Shown here piece by piece: positions 27,581 through 35,165 of a DNA stretch of 48,112 bases; the stretch's first letter is position 1; the number at the start of each line of letters is the position of its first letter. Source of the DNA: Pseudooceanicola atlanticus. Its GTDB lineage: Bacteria; Pseudomonadota; Alphaproteobacteria; Rhodobacterales; Rhodobacteraceae. Made by a program: the position numbers and the translations under genes. Below the pieces are notes generated by a model, which was not told the origin of the DNA, searched no databases, and saw only the letters and a list, made by a program, of their open reading frames with translations. The stretch is from positions 1 to 48,112 of the forward strand of contig NZ_AQQX01000019.1 of assembly GCF_000768315.1 (NCBI RefSeq), in the 5' to 3' direction.

Positions 27581-27590
27581 TTGTCGACAA
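27581..27590. promoter_or_regulatory. candidate GntR operator palindrome
   Basis: The perfect palindrome TTGTCGACAA lies midway between the divergent aldolase and GntR genes, with a nearby half-site copy ACGACAA (27591-27597) and ATTGTC at 27552. FCD-type GntR regulators bind short palindromes in their own promoter region. A second palindrome, CAGATCTG, sits at 27611-27618. Confidence 0.5.
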
Positions 27591-27644
27591 ACGACAAATC
27601 TACAGATAATCAGATCTGCAAGATGATGGAGTTTTGGACGCCGC

Positions 27645-28355
27645 ATGAACCGGGAGACCCCCGCCTTGTCTGAAGGTTATCCGTTCCTGCCGCTCAGCCG
27701 GGACGGGCTGGTGGACCGCGTCGCTCATTCCCTCGTTTCGGCCATCCTGTCGGGTGCGATCGCCCCCGGTGACCGGCTGGCCGAATCTCAGATCGCCCGC
27801 CAGATGGACCTGTCCCGCGCCCCCGTTCGCGAGGCGCTGAGGCTCCTGGAAAGCTCCGGACTGGTCGAATACCGCACAAATCGCGGCTTTTTCGTCCGGG
27901 TGATCTCGGCCAGTTCGATCTCCGACCTCTACGAGCTGCGCATCATCATCGAAACCGCCGCGGTCCGCCGCCTGACCGAGTTCAATCCCGACGCACTGTC
28001 TTCCCTGCGGGCCCAGCTGGCGGAATTGCACAGGCTGGCGGATGAAGGGGCCGACATGATGTCTCATGTCTCGGCGGACATGCAGTTTCACCGGCTGATC
28101 TGCGAAGGTTCCGGCAACCAGCGGTTCCTTCAGGTCTTCGACCAGATCTCGAACGAGACGAAGCTGGGCTTGCTGGTGATCGGCCGCCTGTACGACGATC
28201 CGCACCGCATGGCCGAAACACACGAGCCGATCCTAGACGCGATCGCCGCCGGTGATGCCGATGCGGCCGAAGCGGCGATCGATTATCATATCCGCGTCGC
28301 CAAGGACATGGTGACGGAACATATCTTGAAGCAGCAGGAGGCAGCCGGGACATGA
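27645..28355 (+). CDS. GntR/FCD-family transcriptional regulator
   Basis: A 236-residue regulator. The N-terminal winged helix contains LAESQIARQMDLSRAPVREA near residues 45-65. The C-terminal FCD effector domain has DLYELRIIIETAAVRRL and metal-binding histidines in MQFHRLI and THEPILDAI. It is divergent from the aldolase/ABC operon and overlaps the deacetylase gene downstream by ATGA, so it probably controls both transcripts in response to a carboxylate or related metabolite. Confidence 0.88.
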   Translation: MNRETPALSEGYPFLPLSRDGLVDRVAHSLVSAILSGAIAPGDRLAESQIARQMDLSRAPVREALRLLESSGLVEYRTNRGFFVRVISASSISDLYELRIIIETAAVRRLTEFNPDALSSLRAQLAELHRLADEGADMMSHVSADMQFHRLICEGSGNQRFLQVFDQISNETKLGLLVIGRLYDDPHRMAETHEPILDAIAAGDADAAEAAIDYHIRVAKDMVTEHILKQQEAAGT

Positions 28356-29386
28356 AGTGCTATTACGCGAAGGGGACCGAAGCCCACGATCCGGTCTTTC
28401 GCCTGTCCCTCGGGCGCATCGCCCGCAATGCCGAACAGGCCGAACGTGCAAGGCTGTTGCTGGCCGGGCTGGATCGCCTGGACATGCCGGTGACCGAACC
28501 CGGGCCGATCCCGCGCGAGGTTCTGGAAAAGGTCCACACGACCGAACTTCTGACCTTCCTCGAAACCGGCTGGGCCGAATGGCAGAAACTGCCCGAGGCC
28601 GGGCCCGAGGTCGTGCCGAACGTGCACGCGCTGAATTCGGAAAAGACCTACCCGAAACACATCATCGGCAAGGCCGGCTGGCATATGGGCGACACCTCTG
28701 CCCCGCTCGCGAAGAACAGCTGGGACGCAACGCTGGGCGCCGCCGCCGCCGCCCACGATGCCGCAAAGGCCGTGCAGCAGGGCGATGACGTGGCCTACGC
28801 GCTGTGCCGTCCGCCGGGGCATCACAGCTCTGCCGATGTGGTGGCAGGTCATTGCATGATCAACTGCGCGGCTGTCGCCGTCGAAACGCTCAAGGAAACC
28901 CATTCGCGGATCGCCGTGCTGGATATCGACGTGCATCACGGCAACGGCACTCAGGACCTGTTCTATGAACGGGACGACGTGCTTTTCGTATCGATCCACG
29001 CCACGCCCGAGACCTATTACCCGTTCTTCGTCGGCTATGCCCATGAAACCGGGCGCGGTGCGGGCGAGGGCTACAATCTGAACATCCCCCTGCCGCAAAG
29101 CACCGGCGACGATGGCTGGTGCAAGGCCGTCGCTTCGGGCCTTGACCGCGTGCAAGAGTTCAAGCCTGATGCGCTTGTCGTCAGCCTGGGGCTGGATGCA
29201 CATGAAAACGATCCCCTGAAGGGACTGCAGGTCACGTTCGACGGGTTCCGGCGCGCGGGCGAGATGATCGCCGCAGCCGGCCTGCCCACCGTTCTGGTCC
29301 AGGAGGGCGGCTATCTGTCGCCCGACCTGACGACCTCTCTGGTGGCCTACCTTGCCGGGTATACCGGACGGGATATTGAGCTTTGA
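28352..29386 (+). CDS. acetylpolyamine amidohydrolase-like deacetylase
   Basis: A 344-residue protein of the arginase/deacetylase fold (histone deacetylase family), at the normal length for bacterial acetylpolyamine amidohydrolases. The catalytic pair is in CRPPGHHSS. Zinc ligands are in VLDIDVHHGNGTQ and SLGLDAHENDPL. The final QEGGYL carries the catalytic-side Gly-Gly loop. It should remove acetyl groups from N-acetylated amines. It is coupled to GntR by ATGA and followed by an aminotransferase, which supports a deacetylate-then-transaminate route for an acetylated amine. Confidence 0.85.
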   Translation: MKCYYAKGTEAHDPVFRLSLGRIARNAEQAERARLLLAGLDRLDMPVTEPGPIPREVLEKVHTTELLTFLETGWAEWQKLPEAGPEVVPNVHALNSEKTYPKHIIGKAGWHMGDTSAPLAKNSWDATLGAAAAAHDAAKAVQQGDDVAYALCRPPGHHSSADVVAGHCMINCAAVAVETLKETHSRIAVLDIDVHHGNGTQDLFYERDDVLFVSIHATPETYYPFFVGYAHETGRGAGEGYNLNIPLPQSTGDDGWCKAVASGLDRVQEFKPDALVVSLGLDAHENDPLKGLQVTFDGFRRAGEMIAAAGLPTVLVQEGGYLSPDLTTSLVAYLAGYTGRDIEL

Positions 29387-29428
29387 AATAGGCGCTTCGC
29401 CGCCGCCCTTACATTCGGGAGTCACGAG

Positions 29429-30811
29429 ATGAACACGCGATCCAATTCGCTGCACGAAACCGACATTGCCTACCAGGTGCACCCCTACACCAATGCCCGC
29501 GCGCATGAGGAGCAGGGCCCCATGATCATCACCAAGGGTGATGGCTGCTATGTCTATGACAGCGAAGGCAAGAAATACCTCGAAGGTCTGGCCGGCCTGT
29601 GGTCCGTTGCCGTCGGCTTTTCCCAGCCCCGCCTGGTCGAGGCCGCCGCCAAGCAGATGTCGGAACTGCCCTACATCCAGAACTTTGCCCACAAGGCGCA
29701 TGCGCCGGGCATCCTGCTGGCCGAAAAGCTGGTCGAGATGACGCCGGAGCACCTGACCAAGGTCTTCTACACCAACTCCGGGTCCGAGGCGAACGACACG
29801 GTCGTCAAGTTTGTCTGGTTCATGAACAACATGCTGGGCCGCCCGGAGAAAAAGAAATTCCTGGCCCGCAACAAGGGCTATCACGGCATCACCGTGGCGT
29901 CCGGTTCGCTGACCGGCCTGCCGGGGAACCAGAAGGGCTTTGACCTGCCCGCCATCCCCGTCGTCCACCTGACCTGCCCGCATCACTACCGCTGGGCCGA
30001 AGAGGGCGAATCCGAGGCCGATTTCACCGCCCGCCTGCTCAAGGAAGCCGAAGAGACGATCCTGTCCGAAGGTCCCGAAACCATCGCCGCCTTCATCGGC
30101 GAGCCGGTCATGGGCGCCGGTGGCGTGATGACCCCGCCCGAAGGCTATTGGCCGGGGATCGAAGCCCTGTGCCGCAAGTACGACATCCTGCTGATCTCCG
30201 ACGAGGTCATCAACGGGTTCGGCCGCACGGGCCAGCCTTTCGGCTGCCAGACCTACGGTTTCACGCCCGACATCATGGTGACGTCGAAACAGCTGACCTC
30301 GTCCTACATGCCGCTGGCGGCCATCATGATGAGCGATGCGGTCTACCAGATCATCGCCGATTACACCGAACAGCTGGGTACGCTGGGCCATGGCTTCACC
30401 GCCGGCGGCAACCCCGTCGCCTGCGCCGTGGGCCTGGAAAACCTCGCGATCATCGAAGAGCAGGATCTGATGGGCAATGCCGCGCGCCTCGCGGATCGTC
30501 TGCAATCCGGCCTGCGCCAGTTCTCCGACCACGAGCTGGTGGGCGAAGTGCGCGGTGTCGGCCTGATCGCCGGGGTCGAGCTGGTCGCGGACAAGGCAAC
30601 GAAGAAAAGCTTTGAGCCGGGCGGCAAGATCGCCGCGGTCGCGGCCAAGATGGCCGCCGAAGAAGGCCTGATCGTCCGCAACATCTATGAAACCATCGGC
30701 ATCTGCCCGCCGCTGATCATCACAGAAGCCCAGGTTGACGAACTGCTCGAGAAACTGGGCCGCGCCCTGGACCGGACGCTGGAATGGGCCAAGGCCGAAG
30801 GCCTGAAATGA
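29429..30811 (+). CDS. class III PLP aminotransferase
   Basis: A 460-residue class III (omega) aminotransferase, close in layout to putrescine- or beta-alanine-pyruvate aminotransferases. Visible elements are the cofactor-binding YTNSGSEAND, the KGYHGITVASGSLTG stretch, the metal-like DEVINGFGRTG with the PLP aspartate, and the Schiff-base Lys in VTSKQLTSSYMP. CGGGAG lies about seven bases before the ATG. It follows the deacetylase by 42 bases and is closed by a terminator. The likely job is to transfer the amine freed by the deacetylase to pyruvate. Confidence 0.88.
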   Translation: MNTRSNSLHETDIAYQVHPYTNARAHEEQGPMIITKGDGCYVYDSEGKKYLEGLAGLWSVAVGFSQPRLVEAAAKQMSELPYIQNFAHKAHAPGILLAEKLVEMTPEHLTKVFYTNSGSEANDTVVKFVWFMNNMLGRPEKKKFLARNKGYHGITVASGSLTGLPGNQKGFDLPAIPVVHLTCPHHYRWAEEGESEADFTARLLKEAEETILSEGPETIAAFIGEPVMGAGGVMTPPEGYWPGIEALCRKYDILLISDEVINGFGRTGQPFGCQTYGFTPDIMVTSKQLTSSYMPLAAIMMSDAVYQIIADYTEQLGTLGHGFTAGGNPVACAVGLENLAIIEEQDLMGNAARLADRLQSGLRQFSDHELVGEVRGVGLIAGVELVADKATKKSFEPGGKIAAVAAKMAAEEGLIVRNIYETIGICPPLIITEAQVDELLEKLGRALDRTLEWAKAEGLK

Positions 30812-30818
30812 TGCGATT

Positions 30819-30848
30819 GCCCGCACCCTGATGGGGTGCGGGCGCTTT
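30819..30848 (+). terminator. terminator after aminotransferase
   Basis: A perfect 10-bp stem, GCCCGCACCC (30819-30828) with GGGTGCGGGC (30834-30843), followed by GCTTT. It is a strong GC hairpin with a short T-run, eight bases after the stop. Confidence 0.8.
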
Positions 30849-31231
30849 GCTGATCGGCACTCGAAGCCGTCTCAAGCAGGATTTGAAACGGTAATAGCCA
30901 CCGTGCCGCCCGTTGGTGGGAAAAGTTTGGCTGCACTCTGAAGCTGAGTTACCAAATCCCATTGTTGGGACCGGCACTCGTCTGAAAAGATGCCAGTGCA
31001 GACTCCATCACAGGAATCGTGAGTAAGCGGCGCTGAGGGTTTGTCATTTCTTTCGTAAAGAAAAGACTACGCCGCCGAACCGGTGGTCGAGGTGAAGTGG
31101 GACCGTTGCACAGCTGAAACGGCGAAAGCCCGATGATTGGCTCTTCCTGACGATCAAGATCGATCCTCTCGGAGAATCCGAACTCTGTTCCCAGAAGCGC
31201 CGTCCTGATTTGCCTGCGCCAAGCGAATGCC
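30849..31231. other. gene-poor relic region
   Basis: About 380 bases with many stops in all frames and base composition below its neighbours. Nothing recognisable was found apart from lying next to a transposase fragment and a broken toxin gene. It probably results from decay of mobile DNA. Confidence 0.5.
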
Positions 31232-31375
31232 TTAAGTGGGAGTGTTCATGATTTCGGGCGGTTCGCCCGAGATGTAGTTTGACCCGTTGTCTGAGAGCAG
31301 GCGCGGCCTGTTAAGGACCGTTGCCTGGTCACAAGCCGAAGCCTGTAGTGCCAAGTCCAGCATAGCGGTTAGACA
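31232..31375 (-). pseudogene. IS transposase (rve domain) fragment
   Basis: The minus strand encodes DLALQASACDQATVLNRPR then LLSDNGSNYISGE, which matches the second catalytic Asp region (SDNGxxY) of IS3/IS481-type integrase domains. The frame runs out after about 40 residues, and neither the first Asp nor the final Glu region is present. It is a short dead fragment. Confidence 0.6.
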
Positions 31376-31442
31376 ATGCTGACGAGGTCGAGGCTGAGGG
31401 CTTGGCCTTGAGCCAATACTGCAGCTTCTAAGTTCGGGCGGC

Positions 31443-31735
31443 ATGGCGCAGTATAACTTCTGTCGTCTGGACAGTGGACAGCTGATAGTCGACCCGCAAA
31501 TGGACCTGATCGGTACCAACACGTCGCGTGTCATGGCCCGGCTGCGGGCGGTCGATCGCTACGTTGCTTTTCCCGGTATGACCCCCCGGGCGAGGCCGAT
31601 GGCAGCCATTGGTTCGTCCGAGTTCAGGACCTGGCCACTGACCCGGGCGCCGAATTGCTCGACCGGGTTGGGTCACTGGTGGAGCATCGTGACGCTCCGA
31701 AGCGGGCGCTCGACATCCTGATCGACGGCGTTTGA
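31443..31735 (+). pseudogene. ccdB: frameshifted ccdB toxin gene
   Basis: The first 40 codons from ATG 31443 (MAQYNFCRLDSGQLIVDPQM, then DLIGTNTSRVMARL) resemble the N-terminus of CcdB gyrase toxins. About 45 codons later the match continues in another frame: HWFVRVQDLATDPGAELLDR, then VGSLVEHRDAPKRALDILI, ending at TGA 31733-31735 in the position of the CcdB C-terminus. A frameshift near 31560-31585 therefore splits the gene. No intact ccdA precedes it. The last 63 bases overlap, antisense, the end of the histidine kinase gene. Confidence 0.6.
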
Positions 31736-33097
31736 AGACCGGCCGGCACATTCGGGGCAGGGAATATAGAGCTGCACCCGGGTCCCGGAGGATGAGGTGC
31801 CGATCATCATGCCGCCGCCGGATGGCTGTGTGAACCCCTCGACCATCGACAGACCCAGGCCCGAGCCTTCGCCAATGCCCTTTGTGGTGAAGAAGGGTTC
31901 AGTCACCCGGGTCAGAATGTCTTTCGGGATGCCCGGCCCGTCATCCTCGATGATCAGGCAAACGTAATGCCCGGGGCGCAACATCGCGCCGCTGAGCATC
32001 GGTATCGGCTCTTGCACCTCGCAGGCCTCGGCGTGAATTTCCAGAAGACCAGTTCCGTTCATCGCGTCGCGGGCATTGACGATGAGGTTGATCATCGCCG
32101 TGATCAGCTGGTTCTGATCGACCTTGATGCGCATCCCTTCGGGCGCCGGATGCAGGTTCATCTGGATCGAACTTGGCAGCAATCGCCGTGCGAGTATGCG
32201 GACCTGATCGAAGATGTCACCGACGACGTATTCGGAAACCGTCAACGTGGATTTTCGGGAATAGGCCAGGAGCAGGCTGACGAGGCCGGCAGCGCGAACC
32301 GCGGCGAGGTGGGCCTCGCGCACGAACTGGTCGCGTTCGTTCTTGTCCTCGACCTCTTCGTACAGTTCGAGATTACCGGTGATCGCGGTCAGGATGTTGT
32401 TGAAATCATGCGCCACGCCACCGGCCAGCTGGCCCACGGCCTCCATTTTCTGTGCCTGAACAGACCGGATCGACGCGGCTTCGGCCTCGATCCGGCGTCG
32501 GCGGTGGTCGAGGATGGTCTTGGCGAAATATGCGATAAGCGCGATCCCCGAAAAGGCCATCACGATCTTTGCGCCAAAGACAGAGACATCCGGTATCCTG
32601 GCAAGAATGACAGCGCTGACCGCGCCGGCCACGACCAGGATTTCCCCCCATACCATCCATTTCAGCGTGTCCGCCCGGTAGATCAGGAAGATGAGCAAGG
32701 CGCCCGTGCCGGCGGTCCCCGATATGCGCAGCGCTATGTCATCCGAAGCGATCAGCGAGGCGGGAAACCAGATGAAGGCAAGCAACATGACGAGAAACAG
32801 CATGCCGCATTTGATCGCGTCGTAGATCGTGCAGACGTCCGGCCGCCTCCGGAGGACCGTGAAATAGACCGCATGCGTCAGGGCGAACCCCGAATACCAG
32901 AACAGCGCAAGGCTCGATTCGGTGTAATTATAGTGCACGTAGGCGCCGATGCCTGTCGCGGCCAGTCGAAACGCCAGCTCAGGCACGTCGCCGTACTCGA
33001 TCTCGTAGAGTCGGTCGAGTTCTTTCCTGTAATCCAATTTATCGTCCCATGCGCAGCAACCAGGGATGGGATGCGGTTGCCTGATACCTGTATGCAA
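31673..33097 (-). CDS. membrane sensor histidine kinase
   Basis: A 474-residue kinase with five or six membrane helices between residues about 60 and 195. The phosphorylated His230 is in AGGVAHDFNNILTAITGNLE. The N box is MINLIVNARDAM, the G1 box IIEDDGPGIP, the F box TEPFFTTKG and the G2 box GSGLGLS. The last 20-odd residues (AGRSSNAVDQDVERPLRS onward) are read from the antisense strand of the broken ccdB gene and do not look native, so the original 3' end, perhaps with a receiver domain, was probably lost. No response regulator gene is adjacent. The autophosphorylation core looks intact. Confidence 0.82.
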   Translation of the reverse strand: MHTGIRQPHPIPGCCAWDDKLDYRKELDRLYEIEYGDVPELAFRLAATGIGAYVHYNYTESSLALFWYSGFALTHAVYFTVLRRRPDVCTIYDAIKCGMLFLVMLLAFIWFPASLIASDDIALRISGTAGTGALLIFLIYRADTLKWMVWGEILVVAGAVSAVILARIPDVSVFGAKIVMAFSGIALIAYFAKTILDHRRRRIEAEAASIRSVQAQKMEAVGQLAGGVAHDFNNILTAITGNLELYEEVEDKNERDQFVREAHLAAVRAAGLVSLLLAYSRKSTLTVSEYVVGDIFDQVRILARRLLPSSIQMNLHPAPEGMRIKVDQNQLITAMINLIVNARDAMNGTGLLEIHAEACEVQEPIPMLSGAMLRPGHYVCLIIEDDGPGIPKDILTRVTEPFFTTKGIGEGSGLGLSMVEGFTQPSGGGMMIGTSSSGTRVQLYIPCPECAGRSSNAVDQDVERPLRSVTMLHQ

Positions 33098-33464
33098 GTA
33101 CGCCTATGCAGTAATTAGGCGCAAAGTTGGGCAGATGTCTCCTATCCTTTCGAGAGGGAGATATTTTCGAGTGGAATCAACGACAAAATATACTGACGCC
33201 CGGTGATTGCTCCTGTCCTGGAAACAGCATCCTTGTGAAGTGTCGCCGTCAGGGCGAACGGAGCCCGTGCTGGGCTGGGGCCGCCCCAGCACATTGACCA
33301 GACCATGTGCCCGCGTTGCCAGATTTTTCGAGGATTTGACCCGCGATAAGCCTTTTCATGCTGCACATGCGAAAACTTTTGCTTTGGAATCAGGGAGCAA
33401 CAAAATCCTTAATTCACATCAATCGGTCTTGGGTTATGTTAACCAATGAAAGGTGGTGACCCAA
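33098..33464. other. divergent intergenic region with hairpin
   Basis: 367 bases between the kinase and DUF3892 genes. An 8-bp inverted repeat, GTGCTGGG (33267-33274) with CCCAGCAC (33285-33292), lies mid-region without a T-run. It may be an operator or a structured leader. No gene was seen. Confidence 0.4.
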
Positions 33465-33725
33465 ATGGCCGCATCGGCTCAAGTGACATGGGCAAAGACA
33501 GCTGAGAACGGATCAGAGATCGTCGCAATCGGCGGTGTTCGCAAATCTTTCTTTGGCAAGACGGAATGGCGCCTGTCCGCGGAAGAGGCGATTGCCATGA
33601 TCGAACAGGACGAGTGGCGGTTCTTCATCGAGATAGACGATGAAAAGGAGTGGCTCGACATTTCCGAAGCTCCTGACGGCACGAAAGCGATCAGCACCAA
33701 CGGACCCGTCAAGACCCTCCTTTGA
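33465..33725 (+). CDS. DUF3892 domain protein
   Basis: An 86-residue protein matching the DUF3892 pattern: a beta-strand opening (IVAIGGVRKSFFGKTEWRL), the conserved SAEEAIAMIEQDEWRFFIE and a C-terminal TNGPVKTLL. ATG 33465 is favoured over GTG 33453 because AAAGGTGG is well spaced before it. The function of the family is unknown. It stands alone, 213 bases before the ATP-grasp gene. Confidence 0.7.
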   Translation: MAASAQVTWAKTAENGSEIVAIGGVRKSFFGKTEWRLSAEEAIAMIEQDEWRFFIEIDDEKEWLDISEAPDGTKAISTNGPVKTLL

Positions 33726-33938
33726 CAGCGCGTTTGACTTGATTTTCGGGTCGTGGCGCGATGCCCGTCCCGGCCTGTGCGGTTGAAAGGCATCGCTCTT
33801 GGGCTAGTGTGTTCAGGCGAAACCGACGTAGACCCACCTCGCCGGGATCGCATTTCCCCTTCTTAGGATTTTGCGTGGCGGCGAGCGCCAAGGGCGCCGC
33901 CGCGCGCCCATGGGTCCGTCCGACAAGAAGGATAAGAC

Positions 33939-35165
33939 ATGACCGACAAGAACCCGGACAAGGGGTTTGTAGCCCTGCTCGGCTGGAGCCTTAATGCAAT
34001 CGATGCCGTGGACCGTTTTGACCGGCGCTACGTGGTCGTCGCGCCACCATGGGCCGAGGATTATTGCAAGCAGAATGACATTCCCTTTGTCCCGTGGGAT
34101 TTCGACCGTCTGAACGAGCGCTCGCACGAGTTGGCACACCAACTCGACGACATGGGCGTGGACGTGGCGATCCCGATCTTCGAGGAAACTGTGGAATGGG
34201 CCGGCGCAGTGAATGCGGTCTTGCTGAAGAACCCGCGTCTTCTCGGCCAGGCCATGCTGTTCCGTGACAAGTCACTGATGAAACGCCGCGCACAACTAGG
34301 CGGCATTCGCGTTGGTGTTTTCGAGGAAGCGCATGACCGCGGCGACGTCATTCGCTTTCTCAAGCGCGTGAATCAGACGCTGCTCAAGTTGGACGGCGAC
34401 CCGAACGACCCGATCCACTTCAAGGCCTTCGACAAGTCCGGCACCGCCGGCCACCGCGTGATCCGTACCCCAGAGGACGTCGACAACATCCCGGACGAAG
34501 AGTTTCCGGCCCTGCTGGAAAGTCATCTGGACGGCTGGGAATTCGCGGTCGAGGCTTGGATCAAGAACGGCAAGATCGAGTTCCTGAATATCTCGGAATA
34601 CGTGACGCTTGGCTATTCGGTTTTCGTTCCAGCCACGCCGGAGCTTGAAGCACATCGCGAGCGGATCACCGAGGAGATCGAGAAGCTGATCGAGGTTTTC
34701 GACATCGAGTTCGGCTTCATTCACCCGGAATATTTCCTGACCAGCGACAACAAGCTCTACTTCGGCGAGGTCGCCTATCGTCCGCCGGGCTTCAACGCGC
34801 TGGAACTGATCGAACGGGCCTACGGCTTCAATGGCTACCAAGGGTTGGTTCTGGCCTTCGACCCGAAGACCACGCAGGAGGAACTCGATGCGTTCTTCCC
34901 GAAGGAGATCGAGGACGCGAAAGGCCATGCGGGCTGTTTCGGCGTTTATCCTCGCCGCCGGGTCGTCAGCCGGCTGGAGGTGCCCGAGCAAACGGCCAAC
35001 CACCCCTATTTCGAGTTCCACGAGCTTTCGGACCCACGGGAACAGAAGGTGGCCAAGCGGTCGGCGTTCGGCACCCATTGGGGGCTGGCCTATTTCTTCG
35101 GTGACAATCCGCACAAGTTGCGGGACCTTCTGAAAGAGCAGGAAGAGTTGGATTACTACGTCTGA
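33939..35165 (+). CDS. ATP-grasp ligase-like protein
   Basis: A 408-residue protein with the carbamoyl-phosphate-synthase/biotin-carboxylase type of ATP-grasp fold. An N-terminal nucleotide-like domain (YVVVAPPWAEDYCKQNDIPF) is followed by FRDKSLMKRRAQLGG. The grasp core holds HLDGWEFAVEAWIKNGK and the metal-binding end FIHPEYFLTS / YFGEVAYRPPG. Such enzymes join a carboxylate, activated as acyl phosphate, to an amine or thiol. Its stop overlaps the start of the next gene (TGATG), so the two proteins are made together. Substrates are unknown. An AAGGATAAG-like site precedes the start. Confidence 0.78.
   Translation: MTDKNPDKGFVALLGWSLNAIDAVDRFDRRYVVVAPPWAEDYCKQNDIPFVPWDFDRLNERSHELAHQLDDMGVDVAIPIFEETVEWAGAVNAVLLKNPRLLGQAMLFRDKSLMKRRAQLGGIRVGVFEEAHDRGDVIRFLKRVNQTLLKLDGDPNDPIHFKAFDKSGTAGHRVIRTPEDVDNIPDEEFPALLESHLDGWEFAVEAWIKNGKIEFLNISEYVTLGYSVFVPATPELEAHRERITEEIEKLIEVFDIEFGFIHPEYFLTSDNKLYFGEVAYRPPGFNALELIERAYGFNGYQGLVLAFDPKTTQEELDAFFPKEIEDAKGHAGCFGVYPRRRVVSRLEVPEQTANHPYFEFHELSDPREQKVAKRSAFGTHWGLAYFFGDNPHKLRDLLKEQEELDYYV

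Noticed and set aside
28286..30826. 846-codon open frame on the minus strand
   Set aside because: It lies opposite the deacetylase and aminotransferase genes, whose motifs are intact; the long antisense frame is caused by high GC at third positions.
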